Below are positions 44,501 through 57,792 of a stretch of DNA of 64,000 nucleotides, piece by piece. Position numbers and translations under genes: made by a program. Each line of letters starts with the position of its first letter. The stretch's first letter is position 1. Source of the DNA: Panulirus ornatus (taxonomy: Eukaryota > Arthropoda > Malacostraca > Decapoda > Palinuridae). The stretch is taken from the NCBI RefSeq assembly GCF_036320965.1, contig NC_092262.1:2772253-2836252 (forward strand), written 5' to 3'. The notes under the pieces are model-generated. The model made no database searches. It was not told where the DNA came from and saw only the letters and a list, made by a program, of their open reading frames with translations.

Positions 44501-44696
44501 TATCACATACTCCCACAACTCCTGTTTCAGGAGTAGTTCTACTCCTTCCCTTGCTCTTGTCCTCTCACTAACCCCTGACTTTACTCCCAAGACATTTCCA
44601 AACCACTCTTCCCCTTTACCCTTGAGCTTCGTTTCACTCAGAGCCAAAACATCGAGGTTCCGTTCCACAAACATACTACCTATGTCTCCTTTTTTC

Positions 44697-46858
44697 ATAC
44701 TTGCCCGTCTTTCCAAAACTCTTGCATTCACCTCCCTAAAACCCCATCCATAAATAGATTAAACAACCATGGAGACATCACACACCCTTGCCGCAAACCT
44801 ACATTCACTGAGAACGAATCACTTTCCACTCTCCCTACACGTACACGTGCCTTACATCCTCGATAAGAACATTTCACTGCTTCTGACAACTTGCCTCCCA
44901 CACCATATATTGTTAATACCTTCCACAGAGCACCTCTGTCAATTCTATCATATGCCTTCTCCAGATCCATAAATGCTATATACAAATCCATTTAGTTTTT
45001 TCTAAGTATTTATCACATACATATTTCAAAGGAAACACCTGATCCACACATCCTCTACCACTTCTGAAACGACACTGCTCTTCCCCAATCTGATGCTGTG
45101 TACATGCCTTCACCCACTCAATCAATACCCTCCCATATAATTTACAATTAACACTCAACACAACTTATACCTCTGTAATTTGAGCACTTACTCTTAACCC
45201 CTTTGCCTTTGTACAATGGCACTATGCAAGCATTCCGCCAATCCTTAGGCACCGCACCATGAGTAATACATACATTAAATAACCTTAGCAACCAGTCAAC
45301 AACACAGTCACCCCCTTTTTTTTCATAAATTCCACTAAGAATTCCATTAAGAATATATTGTGTGGGAGGCAAGTTGTTAGAAGCAATGAAAACTTTTTAT
45401 GCAGGATGTAAGGCATATGAACGTGTAGGAAGAGAGGAATGTGATTGGTTCTCAGTGAATGTATGTTTTCGGCAGGGGTGTGTGATGTCTCCATGGTTGT
45501 TTAATTTTTTAATGGATGGGGTTGTTAGGGAGGTGGCTCCAAGGGTTTTGGAAAGAGGGGCAAGTATGCAGTCTGTTGTGGATGAGAGAGCTTGGGATGT
45601 GAGTCAGTTGTTCGCTGATGATACAGCGCTGGTGGCTGATTCATGTGAGAAACTGCAGAAGCTGGTGACTGAGTTTGGTAAAGTGTTTGAAAGAAGAAAG
45701 TTAAGAGTAAATGTGAATAAGAGCAAGGTTATTAGGTACAGTAGGGTTGACGGTCAAGTCAATTGGGAGGTAAGTTTGAATGGAGAAAAACTAGAGGAAG
45801 TAAAGTGTTTTAGATATCTGGGAGTGGATCTGGCAGCGGATGGAACTATGGAAGCGGAAGTGAATCATAGGGTGAGGGAGGGGGCGAAAATTCTGGGAGC
45901 CTTGAAGAATATTTAGAAGTCGAGAACATTATCTCGGAAAGCAAAAATGGGTATGTTTGAAGGAATAGTGGTTCCAACAATGTTGTATGGCTGCGAGGCG
46001 TGGGCGATGGATAGAGTTGTGCGCAGGAGGGTGGATGTGCTGGAAATAAGATGTTTGAGGACAATATGTGGTGTGAGGTGGCTTGATCGAGTAAGTAATG
46101 TAAGGGTAAGAGAGATGTGCCGAAATATTAAGAGTGTGGTTGAGAGAGCAGAACAGGGTGTTTTGAAATGGTTTGGTCACATGGAGAGAATGAGTTAGGA
46201 AAGATGGACCAAAAGGATATATGTGTCAGAGGTCGAGGGAACGAGGAGAAGTGGGTACCAAATTCGAGGTGGAAAGATATAGTTAAAAAGATTTTGAGTG
46301 ATCGGGGCCCAAACATGCAGGAGGATGAAAGGCGTGCAAGGAATAGAGTGAATTGGAACGATGTGGTATATCGGGGTCGACGTGCTGTCAATCGATTGAA
46401 CCAGGGCATGTGAAGCGTCTGGGGTAAACCATGGAAAGTTCTGTGGGGCCTGGATGTGGAAAGGGAGCTGTGGTTTCGGTGCATTATTACATGACAGCTA
46501 GAGACTGAGTGTGAACAAATGGGGCCTTTGTTGTCTTTTCCTTGCGCTACCTCGCACACATGAGGGGGGGAGGGGGTTGTTATTCCATGTGTGGCGAGGT
46601 GGCGATGGGAATAAATAAAGGCAGATATTATGAATCATGTACATGTGTATTTATGTATATGTCTGTGTGTGTATATATATATGTATAAAATGAGATGTAT
46701 AGGTATGTATATTTTGCGTGTGTGGACGTGGTTGTATATACATTAGTGTGTGGGTGGGTTGGGCCATTCTTTAGTGTGTTTCCTTCCGCTACCTCGCTAA
46801 CGCGGGAGACAGCGACAAAGCAAAATAAATTTATAGATAAATATAATATAATGTAATA

Positions 46859-46859
<1 letters not shown>
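44697..46859 (+). mobile_element. RTE-clade LINE (R17) with inverted 5' segment, long-3'-UTR type
   Basis: 44697-~45345 is minus-strand RT (residues ~515-727, with GLRQGCVMSP and FMDLEKAYDR). ~45347-46859 is plus-strand, starting at residue ~654 ([12 protein letters not shown]) and running to the tail. The two parts overlap by ~70 codons of the same coding region. Plus-strand open frame 45362-45916 (FADD present) ends at a TAG in KNVWKS. The 3' UTR is the long type (46437-46800) and the tail hairpin is at ~46785-46815. R16 joins directly at 44697 without (TA)n. Confidence 0.8.

Positions 46860-46937
<78 letters not shown>
46860..46937. repeat. (TA)n array between tail-to-tail copies R17 and R18
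   Basis: About 78 bp of TA with AT-rich transitions (~46830-46860 and ~46932-46950). Confidence 0.93.
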
Positions 46938-46940
<3 letters not shown>

Positions 46941-49722
46941 GATTTTTGTTTTTTTTTAATTTGCTTTGTCGCTGTCTCCCGCGTTTGCGAGGTAGCGCAG
47001 GGAAACAGACGGAAGCAATGGCCCAACCCACCCCCATACACATGTATATACATACACGTCAACACACGCAAATATACATACCTATAAATCTCAATGTACC
47101 CATATATATATATACACACACAGACACATACATATTTACCCATGCACACAATTCACACCGTCTGCCTTTATTCATTCCCATCGCCACCTCGCCACACATG
47201 GAATACTATCCCCCTCCCCCCTCATGTGTGCGAGGAAGCGCTAGGAAAAGACAACAAAGGCCCCATTCGTTCGCACTCAGTCTCAAGCTGTCAGGCAATA
47301 ATGTCCGAAACCAGAGCTCCCTTTCCACATCCAGGCACCACACAACTTTCCATGGTTATCCTAGACGCTTAACATGTACTGATTCAATCCCCTGACAGGA
47401 CGTCAACCCCGGTATACCACATCGATCCAATTCACTCTATTCCTTGCACGCCTTTCACCATCCTGCATGTTCAGGCCCCGATCACTCAAAATCTTTTTCA
47501 TGTTTCCACCTCCGATTTGGTCTCCCACTTCTCCTCGTTCCCTCCATCCCCGACACATATATCCTCTTGGTCAATCTTTCCTCACTCATTCTCTCCATGT
47601 GCCCAAACCATTTAAAAACACCCTCTTCTTCTCTCTCAACCACGCTCTTTTTATTTCCACACATCTCTCCTACCCTTACATTACTTACTCGATCAAACCA
47701 CCTCACACCACATATTGTCTTCAAACATCTCCTTTCCTGCACATCCACCATCCTGCGCACAACTCTATCCATAGCCCACGCCTCGCAACCATACAACATT
47801 GTTGGAACCACTATTCTTTCAAACATAGCCATTTTTGCTTTCGGAGATAATGTTTTCGACTTCCACACATTCTTCAAGGCTCCCAGGATTTTCGCCCCCT
47901 CCCCCACCCTATGATTCACTTCCGCTTCCATGATTCCATCCGCTGCCAGATCCATTCCCAGATATCTAAAACACTTTACTTCCTCCAGTTTTTCTAGATT
48001 CAAACTTACCTCCCAGTTGACTTGACCCTCAACCCTACTGTACCTAATAACCTTGCTCTTATTCACATTTACTCTTAACTTTCTTCTTTCACACACTTTA
48101 CCAAACTCAGTCACCAGCTTCTGTAATTTCTCACCAAACTCAGTCACCAGCTTCTGCAGTTTCTCACATGAATCAGCCACTAACGCTGTGTCATCAGCGA
48201 ACAACAACTGACTCACTTCCCAAGCTCTCTCATCCACAACAGACTTCATACTTGCCCCTCTTTCCAAAACTCTTGCATTCACCTCCCTAACAACCCCATC
48301 CATAAACAAATTAAACAACCATGGAGACATCACACACCCCTGCCGCAAACCTACATTCACTGAGAACCAATCACTTTCCTCTCTTCCTACACGTACACAT
48401 GCCTTACATCCTCGATAAAAACTTTTCACTGCTTCTAACAACTTGCCTCCCACACCATATATTCTTAATACCTTCCACAGAGCATCTCTATCAACTCTAT
48501 CATATACCCTCTCCAGATCCATAAATGCTACATACAAATCCATTTGCTTTTCTAAGTATTTCTCACATACATTTTTCAAAGCAAACACCTGATGCACACA
48601 TCCTATACCACTTCAGAAACCACACTGCTCTTCCCCAATCTGATGCTCTGTACATGCCTTCACCCTCTCAATCAATACCCTCCCATATAATTTACCAGGA
48701 ATACCCAACAAACTTATACCTCAGTAATTTGAGCACTCACTCTTATCCACTTTGCCTTTGTACAATTGCACTATGCACGCATTCCGCCAATCCTCAGGCA
48801 ACTCACCATGAGTCATACATACATTGAATAACCTTACCAACCAGTAAACAATACAGTCACCCCATTTTTTAATAGATTCCACTACAATACCATCCAAACC
48901 TGCTGCCTTGCCGGCTTTCATCTTCCGCAAAGCTTTTACTACCTATTCTCTGTTTACCAAATCATTTTCCCTAACCCTTTCACTTTGCACACCACCTCGA
49001 CCAAAACACCCTATATCTGCCACTCTATCATTAAACACATTCAACAAACCTTCAAAATACCCACTCCATCTCCTTCTCACATCACCACTACTTGTTATCA
49101 TCTCCCCATTAGCGCCCTTCACTGAAGTTCCCATTTGCTCCCTTGTCTCACGCACTTTATTTACCTCCTAGAACATCTTTTTATTCTCCCTAAAATTTAA
49201 TGATACTCTCTCACCCCAACTCTCATTTGCCCTCTTTTTCACCTCTTGCACCTTTCTCTTGACCTCCTGTCTCTTTCTTTTATACATCTCCCACTCAATT
49301 GCATTTTTCCCTGCAAAAATCGTCCAAATGCCTCTCTCTTCTCTTTCACTAAAAATCTTACTTCTTCATCCCACCACTCACTACCCTTTCTAATCAACCC
49401 ACCTCCCACCTTCTCATGCCACAAGCATCTTTTGCGCACTCCATCACTGATTCCCTAAATACATCCCATTCCTCCCCCACTCCTCTTACTTCCATTGTTC
49501 TCACCTTTTTCCATTCTGTACTGAGTCTCTCCTGGTACTTCCTCACACAAGTCTCCTTCCCAAGCTCACTTACTCTCACCACCCTCTTCACCCTAACATT
49601 CACTCTTCTTTTCTGAAAACCTATACAAATCTTCACCTTAGCCTCCACAAGATAATGATCAGACATCCCTCCAGTTGCACCTCTCAGCACATTAACATCC
49701 AAAAGTCTCTCTTTCGCGCGCC
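46938..49722 (-). mobile_element. RTE-clade LINE copy (R18), long-3'-UTR type
   Basis: Minus-strand copy: tail hairpin (~46968-47000), long 3' UTR (second hairpin unit ~47225-47270), ORF from the C-terminus to residue ~235 of the endonuclease (RRAKERLLDV). Frameshifts near 47515, 48600, 48945 and 49160. It ends at a GC-rich fold-back joint with R19 at 49722-49735. Confidence 0.85.
47482..48597 (-). pseudogene. RTE reverse transcriptase part of R18 with an in-frame tandem duplication
   Basis: 371 codons, residues ~612-975: FMDLERVYDRVD (motif A, Ala/Lys changed), RQGCVMSP, FADD. After FADD the segment [11 protein letters not shown] is present twice in a row (33-bp tandem duplication at ~48102-48167). 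Ends early through a frameshift near 47510 in WKHEKDFE. Confidence 0.82.
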
Positions 49723-51634
49723 TTTTCGCGCGATTTTTGCAGGGAAAAAATGCAATTGAGTAGGAGATGTATAAAAGAAAGAGACAAGAGGTCAAGAGAA
49801 ACGTGCAAGAGGTGAAAAAGAGGGCAAATGAAAGTTGGGGTGAGAGAGTATCATTAAATTTTAGGGAGAATAAAAAGATGTTCTGGAAAGAGGTAAATAA
49901 AGTGCGTAAGACAAGGGAGCAAATGGGAACTTCAGTGAAGGGCGGAAATGGGGAGGTGATAACAAGTAGTGGTGATGTGAGGAGATGGAGTGAGTATTTT
50001 GAAGGTTTGTTGGATATGTTTGATGATAGAGTGGCAGATATAGGGTGTTTTGTTCGAGGTGGTGTGCAAAGTGAGAGCGTTAGGGAATATGATTTGGTAA
50101 ACAGAGAAGAGGTAGTATAAGCTTTGCGGAAGATGAAAGCCGGCAAGGCTATTGTACAAAGGCAAAGGAGATAAGAGTGAGTGCTCAAATTACAGAGGTA
50201 TAAGTTTGTTGAGTATTCCTGGTAAATTATATGGGAGGGTATTGATTGAGAGGGTGAAGGCATGTACAGAGCATCAGATTGGGGAAGAGCAGTGTGGTTT
50301 CAGAAGTGGTAGAGGATGTGTGGATCAGGTGTTTGCTTTGAAGAATGTATGTGAGAAATACTTAGAAAAGGAAATGGATTTGTATGTAGCATTTATGGAT
50401 CTGTAGAAGGCATATGATAGAGTTGATAGAGATGCTCTGTGGAAGGTATTAAGAATATATGGTGTTAGAGGCAAGTTGTTAGAAGCAGTGAAAAGTTTTT
50501 ATCGAGGATGTTAGGCATGTGTACGTGTAGGAAGAGAGGAAAGTGATTGGTTGTCAGTAAATGTAGGTTTGCGGCAGGGGTGTGTTATGTCTCCATGGTT
50601 GTTTAATTTGTTTATGGATGGGGATGTTAGGGAGGTGAATGCAAGAGTTTTGGAAAGAGGGGCAAGTATGAAGTCTGTTGTGGATGAGAGGGCTTGGGAA
50701 GTGAGTCAGTTGTTGTTCGCTGATGATACAGCGCTGGTGGCTGATTCATGTGAGAAACTGCAGAAGCTGGTGACTGAGTTTGGTAAAGTGTGTGAAAGAA
50801 GAAAGTTAAGAGTAAATGTGAATAAGAGCAATGTTATTAGGTACAGTAGGGTTGAGGGTGAAGTCAATTGGGAGGTAAGTTTGAATGGAGAAAAACTGGA
50901 GGAAGTAAAGCGTTTTAGATATCTGGGAGTGGATCTGGCAGCGCATGGAACCATGGAAGCGGAAGTGAATCATAGGGTGGGGAAGGGGACGAAAATCCTG
51001 GGAGCCTTGAAGAATGTGTGGAAGTCGAGAACATTATCTCGGAAAGCAAAAATGGATATGTTTGAAGGAATAGTGGTTCCAACAATGTTATATGGTTGCG
51101 AGGCGTGGGCTATGGATAGAGTTGTGCGCAGGAGAGTGGATGTGCTGGAAATGAGATGTTTGAGGACAATTTGTTCTGTGAGGTGGTTTGATCGAGTAAG
51201 TAATGTGAAGGTAAGAGAGATGTGTGGAAATAAAAAGAGCGTGGTTGAGAGAGCAGAAGAGGGTGTTTTGCAATGGTTTGGGCACATGGAGAGAATGAGT
51301 GAGGAAAGATTGACCAAGAGGATATATGTGTCGGAGGTGGAGGGAACGAGGAGAAGTGGGAGACCAAATTGGAGGTGGAAAGATGAAGTGAAAAAGATTT
51401 TGTGTGATCGGGGCCTGAACATGCAGGAGGTTGAAAGGAGGGCAAGAGATAAAGTGAATTGGATCGACGTGGTATACCGGGGTTGACGTGCTGTCAGTGG
51501 ATTGAATCAGGGCATGTGAAGCGTCTGGGGTAAACCATCGAAAGTTGTGTGGGGCCTGGATATGGAAAGGGAGCTGTGGTTTCGGACATTATTGCATAAC
51601 AGCTAGAGACTGAGTGTGAACGAATGGGGCCGTT
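49723..51634 (+). mobile_element. RTE-clade LINE copy (R19), long-3'-UTR type, cut by the assembly gap
   Basis: Plus-strand copy starting at residue ~369 (FLQGKNAIE) directly after the fold-back joint. Open frames 49767-50120, 50152-50406 and 50551-51486 (311 codons to the normal stop, FADD present). About 145 bp of RT is deleted near 50149 (AGKA joined to the VQRQRR-frame of LYKGKG), and Glu-to-stop occurs at 50403. The 3' UTR long block starts at ~51545 and is cut at 51634 by the gap. Confidence 0.85.
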
Positions 51635-51734
51635 NNNNNNNNNNNNNNNNNNNNNNNNNNNNNNNNNNNNNNNNNNNNNNNNNNNNNNNNNNNNNNNNNN
51701 NNNNNNNNNNNNNNNNNNNNNNNNNNNNNNNNNN
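51635..51734. other. Assembly gap (100 N)
   Basis: Exactly 100 N, a common placeholder for a gap of unknown size. The sequence on the two sides does not continue: left is RTE 3' UTR, right is RTE mid-RT of a different copy. Confidence 0.98.
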
Positions 51735-53441
51735 GAAAGCCGGCAAGGCAGCAGGTTTGGATGGTATTGCAGTGGAATCTATTGAAAAAGGGGGTGACTG
51801 TATTGTTGACTGGTTGGTTAGGTTATTTAATGTATGTATGACTCATGGTGAGGTGCCTGAGGATTGGCGGAATGAGTGCATAGACCCACTGTACAAAGGC
51901 AAAGGGGATAAGAGTGAGTGTTCAAATTACAGAGGTATAAGTATGTTGAGTATTCCTGGTAAATTATATGGGAGGGTATTGATTGAGAAGGTGAAGGCAT
52001 GTACAGAGCATCATATTGGGGAAGATCAGTGTGGTTTCAGAAGTGGTAGAGGATGTGTGGATCAGGTGTTTGCTTTGAAAAATGTTTGTGAGAAATACTT
52101 AGAAAAGCAAATGAATTTGTATGTATCATTTATGGATCTGGAGAAGGCATATAATAGAATTGATGGAGTTGCTCTGTGGAAGGTATTAAGAATATATGGT
52201 GTGGGAGGCAAGTTGTTAGAAGCAGTGAAAAGTTTTTATCGAGGATGTAAGGCATGTGTATGTGTAGGTAGAGAGGAAAGTGATTGGTTCTTAGTGAATG
52301 TAGGTTTGCGGCAGGGGTGTGTGATGTCTCCATGGTTGTTTAATTTGCTTATGGATGGGGTTGTTAGAGAGGTGAATGCAAGAGTTTTGGAAAGAGGGGC
52401 AAGTATGAAGTCTGTTGTGGATGAGAGAGCTTAGGAAGTGAGTCAGTTGTTGTTTGCTGATGATACAGCGCTGGTGGCTGATTCATGTGAGAAACTGCAG
52501 AAGCTGGTAACTGAGTTTGGTAAAGTGTGTGAAAGAAGAAAGTTAAGAGTAAATGTGAATAAGAGCAAGGTTATTAGGTACAGTAGGGTTGAGGGTCAAG
52601 TCAATTGGGAGGTAAGTTTGAATGGAGAAAAACTGGAGGAAGTAAAGTGTTTTAGATATCTGGGAGTGGATCTGGCAGCGGATGGAACCATGGAAGCGGA
52701 AGTGAATCATAGAGTGGGGGAGGGGGCGAAAATCCTGGGAGCCTTGAAGAATGTGTGGAAGTCGAGAACATTATCTCGGAAAGCAAAAATATGTATGTTT
52801 GAAGGAATAGTGGTTCCAACAATGTTGTATGGTTGCGAGGCGTGGGCTATGGATAGAGTTGTGCGCAGGAGGGTGGATGTGCTGGAAATGAGATGTTTGA
52901 GGACAATGTGTGGTGTGCGGTGGTTTGATCGAGTAAGTAATGTAAGGGTAAGAGAGATGTGTGGAAATAAAAAGAACGTGGTTGAGAGAGCAGAAGGTGT
53001 TTTGAAATGGGTTGGGCACATGGAGAGAATGAGTGAGGAAACATTGACCAAGAGGATATATGTGTCGGAGGTGGAGGGAACGAGGAGAAGTGGGAGATCA
53101 AATTGGAGGTGGAAAGATGGAGTGAAAAAGATTTTGAGTGATCGGGGCCTGAACATGCAGGAGGGTGAAAGGCGGGCAAGGAATAAGATAAGATAAGATA
53201 AGATACTTTATTCGTCAAATTTTTATACAAAATGTAATACAAAATGAAATTCGTTTTGGCTTTAGAGCTCCTTAGTAGTTGTAAAAAAAAAAAAAAAAAA
53301 CATTCAAATATTAACAAGAAATATTGCATAGGTTATTTCATATAAAATGTTACTTTGCTATTGTGTACATCCGATATCAGCTTGTCACCATCCCTATCAT
53401 GAAGCATCACCTACAGTTATCATGGAACTTAAAGCTAGAAG

Positions 53442-55142
53442 TTATAGTGATGATAGATGATTGAAAAGCAGAATGCTTTTAGGTACAAACGACTTTTTGT
53501 ATCTGTCAGTGCGCAGCTTGGGCAGAGCTAGCCTTCTACCAGATTTAAGATACGTGTAACAATTATGTAACGGATGCGTTGCATCTTTCATCATTCTGTC
53601 TACTTGTTTCATTGTACCTTTTTGATACAGCTTATTCAATGATGTGGTCTCTGCACCTAGTTTTCTTGCTTTCTTAACAATCCTTCCCAACTTCTTTTTA
53701 TCTTTGCACGTAAGTTTTCCATACCAGGCAGTGATTGAAAAATTTGTAACTGATTCTAAAATTGTTTTGTAAAATAGGCTAATGACCATTTTATCTACAT
53801 GTAGGTTATGCAAGATACGTACAAAGTGTAATCTTTGGTTACATTTCCTTGACACCATATCTGTATTAACACTTCCCTTCAACTGGTCATCAATCATAAA
53901 GCCCAAATACTTATACTGGTTTACTCTTTCTACGTTTTCTTCCTCAATTGTTAATAGGTCTGGTACGTGTTTATTTTTAGTTCTGAAATCAAATATCATC
54001 TCTTTCGTTTTCTTTACATTAAGCTCCAAAAAATTTTGTTTACTCCAGTCAACGAATTTTTTAACTTGAGTTAAATAGCCTTCATAATTATTATTTACAA
54101 TTTTTCCTAAGATAACTGTATCGTCAGCATATTTTATAATAGTACAATCATCAATTTCACTTCTACAATCATCTGTATACAAGGTGAAAAGAGCTTGGGG
54201 GGCTCCTGTGTTGGTGACTATCACATTAGACTTAACATTATTTACATTGGTATATTGGGGTCTCTGGGTTAAAAAGCTAAAAATCCATATTAAGATATTT
54301 CTATTTACACCCAATTCTAGCATTTTATTGAGCAAAATATGAGGTTGTATTGTATTAAATGCTGAACTAAAATCAATGTATAGTGCTCTAATTTGTGATT
54401 TGGGCTTATCTAAATGCTTATTAATATCATTTAATAGTACAAGTGCTGCATCCTGTACACTCCTATTATTACGATAAGCAAATTGCATAGGGTCTTTTAA
54501 ATTATTTGTTTTTTCACAGATATAGTTTTTCACAATGCCTTCTAAACATTTCATAATATTAGATGTTAGTACTACTGGTCTGAAGTCTTTGTGATCTTTT
54601 GGGTGACTAATTTTTGCAATAGGTTTCACTTCAGATTCTTTCCATTTATAAGGCACCACTCCCTGATCCAGCGAGTCCTGAAATAATGTGGTCTGTACGG
54701 GTGTCAATTGTTTTGCACAGCATTTAAGTACCCCAGCAGGTATCCCGTCTGGCCCTGTAGCTTTACCTGCCCGAATATTCTGCAGGGACTTCTGTACGTC
54801 TTCTTGCCTAATTATAATTCTTTCATCATTGTTAGATTGAATTTCTGTCATTACCTCATTACACGCATCACTGAAATCATGTCTTTCATATCTCGCAAAG
54901 AACGCGTTCATTTCATTTACATATGTGTTGATATTTTCCGGTTCAGGCACACTTTGTTTCTTCTTGTGCCCGCACAGGGTTTTAAGTCCTTTCCAAGCGT
55001 CTTTTACTCTGTTTGTTTTAAACAAGCCTTCAACTTTTTCTTTGTATATTCTTTTCGATTCAGTAATTTTTTTTATCAATATTACTTTCCAATGTTCTTC
55101 TTTCAACATCACTTCCATTTCGCATGAGTCTGTGTTTTTCAT
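53442..55142 (-). pseudogene. Rex1/Babar-like reverse transcriptase, second copy (566 codons open)
   Basis: About 8 residue differences from the frame at 39882-41582 (for example Trp/Cys near residue 18, Tyr/Phe near 85, Gln/Leu near 147, Ile/Met in FNT-I/M-Q). Motif A LYIDFSSAFN and motif C KYADD are intact. The same in-frame loss of motif B residues (TGAPQALFTL) and the same 5' frameshift in the A-run are present, so both copies inherited these lesions. Confidence 0.85.
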
Positions 55143-55213
55143 TTAGCATAGATTTTAGTTCTTTTTTAATCCATGGTTTATTGTTTGGGTATATCTTTAT
55201 TGTTTTGGTGGGT

Positions 55214-55376
55214 ACGATCATATCAAAGCAAAAGTGAAAGTATTCATTGAAAATATCTAAGTTAGTGTTGATATCAGTCCTGTTTTCTATCAGGACAGAC
55301 CAGAAAACAGGACTGATATCAACACTAACTTAGATATTTTCAATGAATACTTTCACTTTTGCTTTGATATGATCGT
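55214..55376. repeat. Perfect 75-bp inverted repeat with 13-bp loop (right-arm copy)
   Basis: 55214-55288 and 55302-55376 are exact reverse complements; same structure as 39648-39810. Confidence 0.93.
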
Positions 55377-55561
55377 ATGATCGTATTTGGATCGATGTGG
55401 TATACCGGGGTTGACGTGCTGTCAGTGGATTGAATCAGGGCATGTGAAGCGTCTGGTGTAAACCATGGAAAGTTGTGTGGGGCCTGGATGTGGAAAGGGA
55501 GCTGTGGTTTCGGACATTATTGCATGAAAGCTAGAGACTGAGTGTAAACAAATGGGGCCTT

Positions 55562-56305
55562 TATACCACAGTATGTGGTGTGAGGTGGTTTGATCGAGTA
55601 ATTAATGAGGGGTTGGGGGGATGTTTGGTGATAACAGGTGTGGGTGAGAGAGCAGAGGAGTGTGTGTTGAGGTGGTTTGGTAACATGGAAAGAGTGAGTG
55701 AGGAGAGATTGACAAAGAGGTAGAGGTAACGAGGAGAAGTGGGAGACCAAATTGGAGGTGGAAGGGTGGAGCGAAAAAGATTTTGAGCAATCGGGGCCTG
55801 TATATACAGGAGTTTGAAAGGCATGCAAGGAATAGAGTGAATTGGAACGTTGTGGTACAGGGATCGATATGCTGTCAATGGAATGAACCAGGGCATGTGA
55901 AGCGTCTGGGGTAAACCATATAAAGTGTTCTGGGGCCAGGATGTGGAAAGGGAGCTGTGGTTTTGGTGCATTACACATGACAGCTAGAGACTGAGTGTGA
56001 ATGAATGTGGCCTTTGTTGTGTTTTCCTAGCTCTACCTCACACACATGCAGGGGGAGAGGGGTGCCATTTCATGTGGGGCAGGGTGACGGCGAGAATAGA
56101 TGAAGGCAGCATGTATGAATATGTACATGTATAGATATGTATATGCCTGTGTATGTATATGTTGAAATGTGTAGGTATGTATATGTGTGTGTGTGAGCAC
56201 TTTTGTATATACATGTGTATGTGGGTGGGTTGAGCCATTGTTTTGTCTGTTTCCTTGCGCTACCTCGCTAATGCGGGAGACAGCGACAAAGTATAATAAA
56301 TAAAT
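55562..56305 (+). mobile_element. RTE-clade LINE R15 counterpart, long-3'-UTR type
   Basis: Plus-strand: last ~100 codons with indels, long 3' UTR with both hairpin units (~56018-56060 decayed; ~56255-56290 tail), then AATAAATAAA and short TA. On its upstream side it joins R16' directly at ~55561; in the left arm ~0.75 kb with S3 lies at this joint. Confidence 0.82.
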
Positions 56306-56325
56306 AAAATATATATATATACATG

Positions 56326-56341
<16 letters not shown>
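56306..56341. repeat. Short (TA)n at the left edge of the right-arm extra block
   Basis: About 35 bp of TA with a CATG interruption. Confidence 0.9.

Positions 56342-57792
<1,451 letters not shown>

Larger units (their letters stand above)
39155..44697 (-). mobile_element. RTE-clade LINE (R16), long-3'-UTR type, interrupted by a Rex1-like element
   Basis: Minus-strand copy. The 3' UTR with both hairpin units lies at 39155-39640. The ORF resumes at 41836 after the nested Rex1-like element and runs to residue ~35 of the endonuclease at 44697. The target around the nested insertion lost ~8 bp (TTCACTCT). Open stretches: 41821-42963 (380 codons, RT core to C-terminus), 42942-43685, 43838-44104, 44108-44437, 44444-44731. 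Frameshifts near 42963, 43690 and 44106, and other lesions, make it a pseudogene. Outer part after 43284 has no counterpart in the right arm. Confidence 0.85.
53187..55383 (-). mobile_element. Rex1/Babar-like LINE, second copy (inverted partner of 39641-41835)
   Basis: Minus-strand element with the same 3' terminal AGATA repeat (53187-53208), the same 5' inverted repeat (55214-55376) and the same insertion point in the RTE as the left-arm copy. This proves the two came from one insertion followed by duplication (or are two alleles). Confidence 0.88.
51735..55561 (+). mobile_element. RTE-clade LINE R16 counterpart, interrupted by Rex1-like element
   Basis: Plus-strand. RT from residue ~504 (KAGKAAGLDG) to the C-terminus at 53186, then the nested Rex1-like element (53187-55383), then the RTE 3' UTR (55384-55561). 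Open frames 51745-52434 and 52438-53196, separated by TGG to TAG at 52432-52434 (Trp in RAWEVS). That stop is absent in the left-arm copy, so the arms have drifted independently. Confidence 0.87.

Noticed and set aside
53187..53208. AGATA/TATCT repeats as telomere-type repeats
   Set aside because: Only four to five units at the 3' end of the Rex1-like element, where such LINEs typically have short tandem repeats; the arthropod telomere unit is TTAGG.
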